Part shown: positions 29,935 to 40,024 of the stretch, piece after piece
How the letters are laid out: each line of letters starts with the position of its first letter
Numbering within the stretch: the first letter of the stretch is position 1
DNA from: CAIOSQ01 sp964434345
GTDB taxonomy: Bacteria; Pseudomonadota; Alphaproteobacteria; CACIAM-22H2
Direction of reading: 5' to 3'
NCBI GenBank assembly: GCA_964434345.1
Contig: CAYSUY010000003.1
Location: 1 to 64,000, forward strand
Length of the DNA stretch: 64,000 nt
Position numbers and translations under genes: made by a program
The notes under the pieces: model-generated
Databases searched by the model: none
Told to the model about the DNA's origin: nothing
The model's input: the letters and a program-made list of their open reading frames with translations, nothing else

Positions 29935-30465
29935 TCAGGCCTGCATGCCCCCGCCGCGCTTGCCCCCGCGCTCGCCACCCTGTCCGGCGGTCCGATAGGC
30001 GCGGCTGACATCCTCGGGTTCCTTCGGGTCGCCCTTGGGCGGCGCCGAGGGACCGAAAAGCCGCAGCAATTCGCGCTGCGTGCGCGCATCGACGAGGTCG
30101 ACGAACATGATCGTCGTCCCGTCGAAATATCCTATACGATTCGTGAATTTCGGTTCGGGACGTACGGCTTCGGCCCGCGCGGCGTTGTTTTCCACGCTCG
30201 CGCGACGCACCGCTTCGAGGCGCTGCTGCTCGGCCTGCTCGCGCTGCTTGAAGACGAGGCTTTCGGCCGGCCGGAAGCGCTGTTCCTGGCGTTCGCGCTC
30301 TTCGTCGACCCGCCGCCGCGCCGCATCCGGTACGCCAGACCCACCCTCCGAGGTCTGCCGCGTCGGGGCGATGCGTGGGCGATCGCCCGGCGCCGGACGC
30401 GGCTGTGCCGCGGCGCCCCCAAGGGCGCTCAACGGCATCAATTCGGAGAGACGCGGTGCGTTCAT
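29935..30465 (-). CDS. Hypothetical charged protein between grpE and dnaK
   Basis: From the Met at 30465 the protein has 176 residues: a Pro/Arg-rich N-terminal half, a coiled-coil segment (RRVDEERERQEQRFRPAESL, then REQAEQQRLEAVRRAS), and a short globular-looking stretch (NRIGYFDGTTIMFVDLVDARTQRELLRLFG), followed by a Gly/Lys tail. A longer version starts at 30534. I do not recognise it. It interrupts the grpE-dnaK gap on the opposite strand and ends at a hairpin, which supports a real transcription unit. Confidence 0.5.
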   Translation of the reverse strand: MNAPRLSELMPLSALGGAAAQPRPAPGDRPRIAPTRQTSEGGSGVPDAARRRVDEERERQEQRFRPAESLVFKQREQAEQQRLEAVRRASVENNAARAEAVRPEPKFTNRIGYFDGTTIMFVDLVDARTQRELLRLFGPSAPPKGDPKEPEDVSRAYRTAGQGGERGGKRGGGMQA

Positions 30466-30658
30466 GGTCGGTATCGACGGCCTTCTGTCGCGATCCGTCC
30501 AACTGGACGTAGCAGACTTAGTGGAGGTCTCCACGCAGAGTCAAGTGATCGCGCCCATTTCGGCCTGCCAGGGACCCGCGGCACGGCGTCCTTGGTTAAC
30601 AGAGAATTGAATGCGTGCCCGGACCGCCTGTTTCGGCGCATCTGGGCGGCGATCCGGG

Positions 30659-30686
30659 TTGCAGGGCTGGAGGGCCGCTCCTATAT
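30659..30686 (+). promoter_or_regulatory. Candidate dnaK promoter
   Basis: TTGCAG (30659-30664), a 16-base spacer and CTATAT (30681-30686) precede dnaK by about 140 bases. Alphaproteobacterial RpoH promoters have a CTTG-type -35 and a CTATAT-like -10; here the -10 fits and the -35 (GTTG) is one base off. The rest of 30466-30825 shows no gene that I can support. Confidence 0.4.
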
Positions 30687-30825
30687 ACGCGGCGAAACCC
30701 CCACCCAGGCTGCGGTCGCTCGCTCGAACGGCGGCGGCGCGCGGCCAACCCCCGGGGGTCAGCGCCGGGGCGCTCAGACGAGGCTCCGGCACCCGACCCG
30801 CCGCTTATCGAAGGACGAGTGTCAC

Positions 30826-32760
<1,935 letters not shown>

Positions 32761-32784
32761 GCGGCTCCGGCCGACAAGACTGGC

Positions 32785-32815
32785 GGCGGCGCGACGGTAA
32801 GACCCGCGCGCCGCC
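32785..32815 (+). terminator. Hairpin in the dnaK-dnaJ intergenic region
   Basis: GGCGGCGCG (32785-32793) and CGCGCCGCC (32807-32815) form a perfect 9-bp stem with a 13-base loop. There is no U-tract, so it is more likely an attenuator or an mRNA stability/processing element than a full terminator. It could set the ratio of dnaK to dnaJ. Confidence 0.45.
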
Positions 32816-32853
32816 TGCCGCGATGACCCCTGACGGACACGACCGGACCGCCC

Positions 32854-34005
32854 ATGTCGAAGCGCGATTTCTACGAGATCCTCGGCGTGTCGCGGGATGC
32901 GAGCGCCGACGACCTCAAAAAGGCCTTCCGCAAGCTGGCGATGCAGCATCACCCGGACCGCAACCCGGGCGACAAATCCGCCGAGCAGAAATTCCGCGAC
33001 CTCAACGAGGCGTATGACGTCCTCAAGGACGAGCAGAAGCGCGCCGCCTACGACCGCTTCGGCCATGCCGCGTTCGAACAGGGCGGCGGCCGGCCAGGCG
33101 GCGGCGCGGGTGGTGGCGGCTTCGAGTTCAATTTCGGGTCCGGCGGCTTCGCCGACATCTTCGACGAGATGTTCGGCGATTTCATGGGCGGCCGGCGCGG
33201 CGGCTCCGCCGCGGGCCGCGGCGCCGACCTGCGCTACAACATGGAGATCACGCTCGAGGACGCGTATCGCGGCCGGCAATCGACGATCCGCGTCGCCAGT
33301 CTCGCGAGTTGCGAGGCCTGCAGCGGCAGCGGCGCCGAGCGCGGCGCGAAACCCATCGCCTGCACGACCTGCCGCGGCCATGGCAAGGTCCGCACCCAGC
33401 AGGGTTTCTTCACCGTCGAGCGCGCCTGCCCGAATTGCGGCGGGCGCGGACAGACGATCGACAAGCCATGCCGGACCTGCAATGGCGAGGGACGCTCGCG
33501 CCGCGAGCGCACGCTCAACGTCTCGATCCCCGCCGGCGTCGACGACGGCACCCGCATCCGGCTCGCCGGCGAGGGCGAGGCGGGATCGCGTGGCGGCCCG
33601 ACCGGCGATCTCTACATCTTCCTCAGCGTGACGCCGCACAATCTGTTCAAGCGCGACGGCAACGACCTGCATGTGCGCGTGCCGATCCCGATGACGACCG
33701 CGGCGCTTGGCGGCACGATCGAGGTCCCCTCGGTCGACGGTTCGCGCTCGAAGGTCAACATCCCGCCCGGCACGCAATCGAGCCATGGGTTCCGGCTGCG
33801 CAACAAGGGCATGGCGATCCTGCGCGGACAGGGCAGAGGCGACCTGTTCGTCGAGGCGGTGGTCGAGACGCCGGTCAATCTCACGAAACGACAGCAGGAA
33901 TTGCTGCGCGAGTTCGAGAAGGCCGGCACCGCCGAGAAGACAAGCCCCGAATCAGCGGGCTTCTTCAGCAAGGTCAAGGAATTGTGGGACGACCTGCGCG
34001 AGTGA
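32854..34005 (+). CDS. dnaJ: Chaperone DnaJ (Hsp40)
   Basis: DnaJ delivers clients to DnaK and stimulates its ATPase. The 383-residue type I protein has a J domain with HPD at 33-35 and a Gly/Phe-rich region. Four CXXCXGXG zinc motifs follow (CEACSGSG, CTTCRGHG, CPNCGGRG, CRTCNGEG), then the substrate-binding C-terminus (GDLYIFLSVTPHNLFKRDG). It lies 30 bases upstream of dapB on the same strand. Confidence 0.98.
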   Translation: MSKRDFYEILGVSRDASADDLKKAFRKLAMQHHPDRNPGDKSAEQKFRDLNEAYDVLKDEQKRAAYDRFGHAAFEQGGGRPGGGAGGGGFEFNFGSGGFADIFDEMFGDFMGGRRGGSAAGRGADLRYNMEITLEDAYRGRQSTIRVASLASCEACSGSGAERGAKPIACTTCRGHGKVRTQQGFFTVERACPNCGGRGQTIDKPCRTCNGEGRSRRERTLNVSIPAGVDDGTRIRLAGEGEAGSRGGPTGDLYIFLSVTPHNLFKRDGNDLHVRVPIPMTTAALGGTIEVPSVDGSRSKVNIPPGTQSSHGFRLRNKGMAILRGQGRGDLFVEAVVETPVNLTKRQQELLREFEKAGTAEKTSPESAGFFSKVKELWDDLRE

Positions 34006-34035
34006 GCGCGGCCAGAGGTCCAAGGGGGGGGGAGA

Positions 34036-34839
34036 ATGACGAAACGCATCGGCGTCGTGGGCGCGGCCGGACGCATGGGACAGATGCTGGTGCGCGAGAT
34101 CGCGGCCACGCAGGGTGCGGCCTTCGCGGGCGGGACCGAGGCGCCGGGCAGCGCCGCGCTCGGGCGCGACCCGGGAGAGATCGCGGGTAGCGGACCGACC
34201 AATACGCGGCTCGGCAGCGATGCGGCGGCCCTGTTTGCGGCGAGCGACGTCGTGATCGATTTCACCATCCCCGCCGCGACGCGCGCGCATGCCCTGCTCG
34301 CCGCGGAGACCGGCAAGGGGCTGGTGATCGGCACGACCGGGCTTGGTCCCGAGGACGAGCGCGCGATCGCCGCCGCGGCCGACCGCGCGCCGATCGTTCG
34401 CGCCCCGAACATGAGCCTCGCGGTCAATCTGCTGATGGCGCTGACCGAGCGCGTCGCCGCGACGCTGGGTTCCGATTACGACATCGAGATCTTCGAGATC
34501 CATCACCGGCACAAGATCGACGCACCCTCGGGTACCGCCCTCGGCCTCGGACAGGCGGCCGCGCGCGGCCGCGGCGTCGATCTCGCCACGCATGGCGTGC
34601 GGGCGCGGGATGGGCATACCGGACCACGCCAGGAAGGCACGATCGGGTTCTCGGTCGCGCGCGGCGGCGGCGAGGTCGGCGACCACGTGGTGATGTTCTG
34701 CGGCGGCTCCGATCGGATCGAACTCACGCACAAGGCCCATGGGCGCGGAATCTATGCGGGCGGGGCCGTGCGTGCCGCACTCTGGCTCGCAGGACGCAAG
34801 CCCGGGCTTTACACGATGAAGGACGTTCTCGGTCTCTGA
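34036..34839 (+). CDS. dapB: 4-hydroxy-tetrahydrodipicolinate reductase DapB
   Basis: DapB is the NAD(P)H-dependent reductase of lysine and diaminopimelate biosynthesis. The 267-residue protein has the nucleotide motif VVGAAGRMGQ at 7-16. The catalytic segment EIHHRHKIDAPSGTALGLG (about 154-172) contains the active-site His and Lys. It ends with GIYAGGAVRAALWLAGRKPGLYTMKDVLGL. The stop codon lies inside a 16-base tandem duplication. It probably shares the dnaJ transcript. Confidence 0.96.
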   Translation: MTKRIGVVGAAGRMGQMLVREIAATQGAAFAGGTEAPGSAALGRDPGEIAGSGPTNTRLGSDAAALFAASDVVIDFTIPAATRAHALLAAETGKGLVIGTTGLGPEDERAIAAAADRAPIVRAPNMSLAVNLLMALTERVAATLGSDYDIEIFEIHHRHKIDAPSGTALGLGQAAARGRGVDLATHGVRARDGHTGPRQEGTIGFSVARGGGEVGDHVVMFCGGSDRIELTHKAHGRGIYAGGAVRAALWLAGRKPGLYTMKDVLGL

Positions 34840-34862
34840 CGCGGCAGGTCTCTGACGCGGCA
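34831..34862. repeat. Perfect 16-base tandem duplication over the dapB stop
   Basis: GGTCTCTGACGCGGCA occurs twice head to tail (34831-34846 and 34847-34862). The dapB stop TGA lies in the first copy. The second copy ends one base before the 3' end of the convergent DUF2244 gene. It looks like a recent slippage duplication. Confidence 0.85.
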
Positions 34863-34863
34863 G

Positions 34864-35400
34864 TCAGGCCGAGACGGAGATCGCCGGCTGCGGGTGCGCC
34901 GGCGGGGCGGGAAGCGGCCTGCCGTCGCGCAGGGCGGCGAGCACCTCGTCGATGTGGAGGGCGAGCCGCTCGCGCTCGTCCGGCGCCAGGAACTGACCGA
35001 TCGCGTAACGGCGGCCATGGCTGGTCAGGACGAGACGCGTGACCTCGCCCCGGTGACGAACGACCCGCACGCGCAGCCAGTAGGGTTGCAGGTCGACGGA
35101 CACCTCGCGGCCCCAGTGGTCGCGCCGAAGGATCGACAGCCGGTCGCGGTAGAAGGCCAGCCGCTCCGACTGGCGCGCGCGGGCATAGCTGAGCTTGAAG
35201 GCGAGCCAGACGAGGGCCACGTCGAGTCCCAGGAAGCCGATCACCGGCCAGGCACCGACCGCGAGGAAGACGATCCCGGCGACGAAGTTGAACCCGATCA
35301 GCGCCGCCATGAGCGCAACGAACCCATGGCGCGGCAGGCTGCGATGCGGGGTCAGCACGAGTTCGAGGAGGGGCGGCTCTTCGGCCGCGCGCGCGGTCAT
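34864..35400 (-). CDS. DUF2244 membrane protein
   Basis: A 178-residue protein of the DUF2244 family, common in alphaproteobacteria and of unknown function. It shows the family hallmarks LVLTPHRSLPRHGFVALM, two membrane helices (FNFVAGIVFLAVGAWPVIGF, then LDVALVWLAFKLSYARA), and the C-terminal SHGRRYAIGQFLAPDERERLALHID. It converges on dapB and is divergent from nth. Confidence 0.85.
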   Translation of the reverse strand: MTARAAEEPPLLELVLTPHRSLPRHGFVALMAALIGFNFVAGIVFLAVGAWPVIGFLGLDVALVWLAFKLSYARARQSERLAFYRDRLSILRRDHWGREVSVDLQPYWLRVRVVRHRGEVTRLVLTSHGRRYAIGQFLAPDERERLALHIDEVLAALRDGRPLPAPPAHPQPAISVSA

Positions 35401-35473
35401 GGGAAGGACACTAACCCCATCCGCCGCCGCCGTCTGCGGCCTTGCGGCAACGCCCCGGCCAAGCGGGCGAGGC

Positions 35474-35514
35474 CATGATCCGCGCTGACAGGCGCACGGA
35501 TCATGCTTTAGCTT
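35474..35514 (+). promoter_or_regulatory. Inverted repeat overlapping a candidate nth promoter
   Basis: CATGATCCG (35474-35482) and CGGATCATG (35497-35505) are a perfect 9-base inverted repeat. Overlapping it are CTGACA (35485-35490), an 18-base spacer and TAGCTT (35509-35514), a plausible sigma-70 promoter for nth about 70 bases upstream of its ATG. The repeat could be an operator on that promoter. Confidence 0.45.
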
Positions 35515-35582
35515 TCCGCTCCGTCGCGTGACCCACGTCTTCGGCGGTTCCGCCTCCGACGATCACGCCCAGAGGCACGGGC

Positions 35583-36251
35583 ATGAAGCCAACCGAGATC
35601 GCCGCCTTCTACGGCCGCCTCGCGGCCGCCAACCCCGCGCCGCAGACCGAGCTTGCCTATGGCAACCCGTTCCAGCTCCTGGTCGCGGTCGTGCTGTCGG
35701 CGCAGGCGACCGATGCCAGCGTCAATCGGGCGACGGCCGGGCTCTTCGCACGCGTTCGCACCCCCGCCGAAATGCTGGCGCTCGGCGAGCCGGCGCTGCG
35801 CGAAGAAATCAAGACGATCGGGCTGTTCAACACCAAGGCGCGCAACGTGATCGCCTTGTCGCGGCTGCTGGTCGAGACGCATGGCGGCGCGATCCCGGAT
35901 ACGCGCGAAGCCCTGGAGGCACTGCCGGGGGTCGGGCGCAAGACAGCCAACGTCGTCCTCAACATCGCCTTCGGCACACCGACGATCGCCGTCGACACGC
36001 ACATCTTCCGCGTCTCGAACCGCACCGGTCTCGCGCGCGGCCGCACGCCCGCGCAGGTCGAGGCGCGGCTGGAGCGCGTCACGCCGCCGGAGTTCAAGCT
36101 GCATGCGCATCACTGGCTCATCCTGCACGGGCGCTATGTGTGCAAGGCGCGCAGGCCGGACTGCGCGTCCTGCGCCGTCGCCGACCTCTGCGCCGTCGCG
36201 CGCAAGACCACGGGCAAGCCCCGCCCCGGGCGCCCGACCGCGGGCACGTGA
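35583..36251 (+). CDS. nth: Endonuclease III
   Basis: Endonuclease III is a base-excision repair glycosylase/AP lyase for oxidised pyrimidines. The 222-residue protein has the helix-hairpin-helix LPGVGRKTANVVLN with its catalytic Lys, the catalytic Asp in IAVDTHIFRVSNR, and the C-terminal [4Fe-4S] loop CKARRPDCASCAVADLC (spacing C-x6-C-x2-C-x5-C). Normal length. Its stop codon lies at the first unit of a short imperfect repeat. Confidence 0.96.
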   Translation: MKPTEIAAFYGRLAAANPAPQTELAYGNPFQLLVAVVLSAQATDASVNRATAGLFARVRTPAEMLALGEPALREEIKTIGLFNTKARNVIALSRLLVETHGGAIPDTREALEALPGVGRKTANVVLNIAFGTPTIAVDTHIFRVSNRTGLARGRTPAQVEARLERVTPPEFKLHAHHWLILHGRYVCKARRPDCASCAVADLCAVARKTTGKPRPGRPTAGT

Positions 36252-36304
36252 CATCGCAAGGCCCTGACATCGCAAGCCACGACATCGCAAGGCCACGACA
36301 TCGC
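36250..36304. repeat. Imperfect 15-16-base tandem repeat after nth
   Basis: The core GACATCGCAAG recurs at 36250, 36266 and 36281, with a shortened GACATCGC at 36297, at periods of 16, 15 and 16. The spacers vary (GCCCT, CCAC, GCCAC). The first copy includes the last two bases of the nth stop. No gene is seen in 36252-36430. Confidence 0.75.
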
Positions 36305-36430
36305 GCATGCGTGACGCCCCGGTCGCGCCCTGCGCGGCCGGGGCGTCCGCCGATCGAAATCCCCCCTTCGCCGCGAGGGGGGACGGGCGCCCGCGCGCGT
36401 GGCGCGACCGCCCCGGCGGCAAGGGCGGCC

Positions 36431-36796
36431 CTACTCCGCCTTCGCCACCATTCGTCCCATTGGACGGCCACCAAGGACATGGACGTGCAGATGCGGCACT
36501 TCCTGATGTCCGTTGCGACCGCAATTGGAAATGACGCGATAGCCGCCAGCGGCGATGCCGGTCAGCCGCGCGACGGTGCCGATGGCGCGCGACAGCGCGG
36601 CCTGCTCGGCGTCGCTTGCCGCCGCGTGGAAATCGTCCCAGGATTCATAGGCGCCACGGGGCACCACGAGTACATGCACCGGCGCCTGGGGCTGGATATC
36701 GTGGAAGGCGAGGACATGCGCGTCCTCGTAGACCTTCCGGCAGGGGATCTCGCCGCGCAGGATACGCGCGAAGATGTTGGCGCTGTCGTAGCTCAT
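36431..36796 (-). CDS. HIT-family nucleotide hydrolase
   Basis: HIT proteins hydrolyse nucleotide phosphoramidates and similar bonds. The 121-residue protein has the signature HLHVHVL at 102-108 and starts MSYDSANIFARILRGEIPCRKVYED, typical of bacterial HINT-like members. The natural partner and substrate cannot be told. It is coupled to hisE by an ATGA overlap, an arrangement seen in other alphaproteobacteria. Confidence 0.93.
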   Translation of the reverse strand: MSYDSANIFARILRGEIPCRKVYEDAHVLAFHDIQPQAPVHVLVVPRGAYESWDDFHAAASDAEQAALSRAIGTVARLTGIAAGGYRVISNCGRNGHQEVPHLHVHVLGGRPMGRMVAKAE

Positions 36797-37149
36797 CCGT
36801 CCTCCCGGTTCTCGCCGCGGCCCGCCTTCTCGGCGATGCCGGAGACACCCTCGCGCCGCATCAGCTCGGCCCAGACATCGCCCGGCCTGACCCGGGCGTC
36901 CGCCCAGAGCACGAGCAGGTGATACATCAGGTCGGCGCTTTCCTCGACGATGCGCTCGCGCTTGCCGCGCACGGCTTCGATGACGAGTTCGACCGCTTCC
37001 TCGCCCGCCTTCTGCGCGATCTTGCGCGTGCCCTTGGCGAAGAGCTTGGCGGTATGCGAGGACGACGGATCGGCGTCGCGGCGCGATTCGATCACCGCGA
37101 AGAGGCGGTCGATCACAGCGCTGGCGGGTATGTCGTCGCGATCGTTCAT
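36793..37149 (-). CDS. hisE: Phosphoribosyl-ATP pyrophosphatase HisE
   Basis: HisE removes pyrophosphate from phosphoribosyl-ATP, the second step of histidine biosynthesis. The 118-residue protein has the all-helical family core: SSSHTAKLFAKGTRKIAQKAGEEAVELVIEA, then ESADLMYHLLVLWADA. The start at 37149 (MNDRDDIPAS) is preferred to a longer Arg-rich extension. It is separated from hisF by a plus-strand CoA-transferase-family gene. Confidence 0.95.
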   Translation of the reverse strand: MNDRDDIPASAVIDRLFAVIESRRDADPSSSHTAKLFAKGTRKIAQKAGEEAVELVIEAVRGKRERIVEESADLMYHLLVLWADARVRPGDVWAELMRREGVSGIAEKAGRGENREDG

Positions 37150-37297
37150 GGCGTCGTCCTGGTCGACGTAAATCGAGGTTGTCCGCGCAAGACTGGACCA
37201 TCGCCGCAAGCGCGTCCACACCGCCGTTGCGCGGCTGCGTCGCGCCGCGGCGGCGCCATTGCGCCGTGGCACCGCGCGCCGCTAGCCTGAACGTCAT

Positions 37298-38503
37298 ATG
37301 TACGCACCTCTCGACGACCTGCGCGTGGCCGAAGTCGCGAGCTTCATCGCCGCGCCCACCGGCACGCTCTACCTGCGCGAACTCGGCGCCGATATCCTGC
37401 GCATCGATCCCGTCGGCGGCGGCCCCGATCGCCGGCGCTGGCCGCTCGCGCCGGGAGGCGACAGCCTTTACTGGGAGGGTCTCAACAAGGGCAAGCGCTC
37501 GGTCGCGATCGATCTCGCGCGACCCGAAGGCCGCGAGCTCGCGACGGCGCTGATCGCGGCATGCGGCATCTTCGTGACCAACCTGCCCGACCGCGGAAGC
37601 TTCGCCCACGCCGCGCTCGCGGCGCGCCGGCCGGACCTGATCTCGCTGCGCGTGATGGGCTGGCCCGACGGGCGCCCGGCAGTCGATTACACGATCAACG
37701 CCGCGACCGGCTATCCGATGATGACCGGCCCGGAGGGAGTCACGGGACCGGTGAACCATGTCCTGCCCGCCTGGGATCTCGTCACCGGCGCCCTGGTCGC
37801 AGCAAATCTCCTCGCCGCCGAGCGCCGCCGGAACGCCAGCGGTCGCGGCGCGGAGATCGCGCTGCCACTTGCCGACGTCGCCTTCTCGACGCTGGCCCGC
37901 CTCGGTCACGTGGCCGAGGTCACGGCGCGCGGCACCGACCGGCCGCGCATCGGCAACGACCTCTTCGGCGCCTTCGGCCGCGACTTCGAAACCGCGGACG
38001 GCGCGCGCATCATGCTGATCGGGTTGACCGCGCGGCAATGGTCGGCGCTGGTCGAGGTGCTGGACATCGCGACACCGGTCGCGCGCCTGGAGGCGGAGAC
38101 CGGCGCCGATTTCGCAGCCGATGAGGGCGCGCGCTTCGTCCACCGCGCAGCGCTGGGCGCGATCTTCGCCGCGGCCATCGCGGCGCGTGATCTCGCGGCG
38201 CTCGGCGCGCTGCTCGATCGCGCCGGCGCCACGTGGTCGGTCTATCGCAGCGTCAAGGAGGCGCTCGCCCACGAGCCCGGCCTGTCGGTGGCCAATCCCG
38301 TCTTCGAGATGGTGGCGCATCCCAGCGGCGTGTCCCATCCGACGCCGGGCGCGGCTGCGACATGGCGCGGCGAGGCAAGGCGCGCCGTGCCGCGCGCGCC
38401 GCTTCTGGGCGAGCATACCGACGCCGTTCTTGCCGAGATCCTCGGACTTCCGGATCACGAAATCGCGCGGCTGCACGATCGCGGGCTGGTCGCCGGCGCG
38501 TGA
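37298..38503 (+). CDS. Family III CoA-transferase, 2-methylfumaryl-CoA isomerase (Mct)-like
   Basis: A 401-residue CaiB/BaiF protein. It carries segments that I recall from mesaconyl-CoA C1-C4 CoA transferase (Mct) of the 3-hydroxypropionate bicycle: IDPVGGGPDRRRWPLAPGG, LNKGKRSVAIDLARPEG, DYTINAATGYPMMTGPEG, then VNHVLPAWDLVTG, and FGAFGRDFETADG. Mct moves CoA within mesaconyl-CoA. The rest of that pathway is not in the window, so the physiological role here is open. The gene sits between hisF and hisE on the opposite strand. TTGCGC (37259-37264), 18 bases and TAGCCT (37283-37288) is a possible promoter 9 bases before the ATG. Confidence 0.8.
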   Translation: MYAPLDDLRVAEVASFIAAPTGTLYLRELGADILRIDPVGGGPDRRRWPLAPGGDSLYWEGLNKGKRSVAIDLARPEGRELATALIAACGIFVTNLPDRGSFAHAALAARRPDLISLRVMGWPDGRPAVDYTINAATGYPMMTGPEGVTGPVNHVLPAWDLVTGALVAANLLAAERRRNASGRGAEIALPLADVAFSTLARLGHVAEVTARGTDRPRIGNDLFGAFGRDFETADGARIMLIGLTARQWSALVEVLDIATPVARLEAETGADFAADEGARFVHRAALGAIFAAAIAARDLAALGALLDRAGATWSVYRSVKEALAHEPGLSVANPVFEMVAHPSGVSHPTPGAAATWRGEARRAVPRAPLLGEHTDAVLAEILGLPDHEIARLHDRGLVAGA

Positions 38504-38519
38504 CGCGCGCCTTGTCCGA

Positions 38520-39284
38520 TCACTCGACCGGGCGCACCGGGATCCCGGCGGCGGCGAGACCCGCCTTGACCGTCGCGATCGAGATCGTTCCGAAATGGAA
38601 CACCGAGGCGGCGAGCAGCGCGCTGGCATGGCCATCGCGCACGCCGGCGACGAAATGCTCGACCGCGCCGACGCCGCCCGAGGCGATCACCGGCACCGGC
38701 ACGGCGTCGCTCACCGCACGCGTCAGATCGCAATCGAAGCCCTGACGCGTGCCGTCGCGATCCATGGACGTCAGCAGGATCTCGCCGGCGCCGCGCCGCG
38801 CCATCTCGCGCGCCCATTCGACGGCATCGAGCCCGGTGGCGCGCCGACCGCCATGGGTGAAGACCTCGAAGCGCCCCGCGCCCGCGCGGCGCGCGTCGAT
38901 CGCGACCACCACCGCCTGGCTGCCGATCTTCTCGGCGACCTCGGAGACGAGCTCCGGTCGCGTCACGGCCGCGGTGTTGATCGACACCTTGTCGGCACCC
39001 GCCAGCAGGAGGCGGCGCACGTCCTCGACGCCGCGCACGCCGCCACCGACGGTCAACGGCATGAAGCATTCGTCCGCGGTGCGGGCGACGACGTCGAGGA
39101 TCGTGTCGCGGTTCTCGTGGCTGGCACCGATGTCGAGAAAGGTGAGTTCGTCGGCACCCGCGCCGTCGTAGATCCGCGCCTGCTCGACCGGATCCCCGGC
39201 GTCGACGAGGTCGACGAAATTCACGCCTTTGACCACGCGTCCGCCATGGACGTCGAGGCAGGGGATGATCCGGACCTTCAGCAT
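38520..39284 (-). CDS. hisF: Imidazole glycerol phosphate synthase cyclase subunit HisF
   Basis: HisF joins ammonia from HisH to PRFAR to make imidazole glycerol phosphate and AICAR. The 254-residue TIM barrel has both catalytic aspartates, D11 (PCLDVHGGR) and D130 (VVAIDARR). The phosphate-binding loops LTVGGGVRG and VIASGGVGA are also present. It overlaps hisA by 7 bases and ends 16 bases from the convergent CoA-transferase gene. Confidence 0.98.
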   Translation of the reverse strand: MLKVRIIPCLDVHGGRVVKGVNFVDLVDAGDPVEQARIYDGAGADELTFLDIGASHENRDTILDVVARTADECFMPLTVGGGVRGVEDVRRLLLAGADKVSINTAAVTRPELVSEVAEKIGSQAVVVAIDARRAGAGRFEVFTHGGRRATGLDAVEWAREMARRGAGEILLTSMDRDGTRQGFDCDLTRAVSDAVPVPVIASGGVGAVEHFVAGVRDGHASALLAASVFHFGTISIATVKAGLAAAGIPVRPVE

Positions 39285-40024
39285 GCGCGCTGCTCCGCGG
39301 CGAGGGCGAGGGCTGCGGCGAGATCGATCCGCCCGTCATAGAGCGCGCGCCCGGTGATCGCGCCGACCAGCCCGTCACGCGCGCGCGCTGCGACGGCGCG
39401 CAGATCGTCGAGCGAGGCGATCCCGCCGGAGACGACGACCGGAAGACCGCAGTCCCGGGCCAGGGCGGCGCTGGCCTCGACATTGGCGCCGCCGAGCGCG
39501 CCGTCGCGATCGATGTCGGTATGCACGATCGCAGCGACGCCCGCGTCGCGGAACCGCAGCGCCAGTTCGGTCGCGGTGACTGACGACGTCTCGGCCCAGC
39601 CCTCGACCGCGACCTGTCCGTCGCGCGCGTCGATGCCGACCACGACATGGCCGGGCCAACGCCGGCAGGCCGCGATCACGAAGGCGGGATCGCGCAGCGC
39701 CTTCGTGCCCAGGATCGTCCGCGTCACGCCGGCCGCGAGCCAGCGTTCGATGTCGGCCTCGCTGCGGATCCCGCCGCCCAGCTGTACGCGCGCGCCCGCG
39801 CGACGCGTCTCGGCGACGATGGCCTCGACCGCGGCGGCATTCGCGGCGTGGCCGGCGAAGGCGCCGTTGAGATCGACGACGTGCAGGAACTGCGCGCCGG
39901 CGGCAAGGAAGCGCCGCGCCTGATCGCCGGCGTCGTCGTTGAACACGGTCGCCGCGCGCATGTCGCCGCGCAGCAGACGCACGCAGCGCCCGTCCTTGAG
40001 GTCGATGGCAGGAAAGACGATCAC
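39278..40024 (-). CDS. hisA: ProFAR isomerase HisA
   Basis: HisA isomerises ProFAR to PRFAR. The 248-residue TIM barrel has the catalytic aspartates D8 (FPAID) and D132 (VVGIDARDG). The GTG start at 40024 is set by a GTGA overlap with the hisH stop and by the family N-terminus VIVFPAIDLKDGRCVRL. Upstream in-frame codons belong to antisense noise over hisH. Confidence 0.97.
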   Translation of the reverse strand: MIVFPAIDLKDGRCVRLLRGDMRAATVFNDDAGDQARRFLAAGAQFLHVVDLNGAFAGHAANAAAVEAIVAETRRAGARVQLGGGIRSEADIERWLAAGVTRTILGTKALRDPAFVIAACRRWPGHVVVGIDARDGQVAVEGWAETSSVTATELALRFRDAGVAAIVHTDIDRDGALGGANVEASAALARDCGLPVVVSGGIASLDDLRAVAARARDGLVGAITGRALYDGRIDLAAALALAAEQRAC

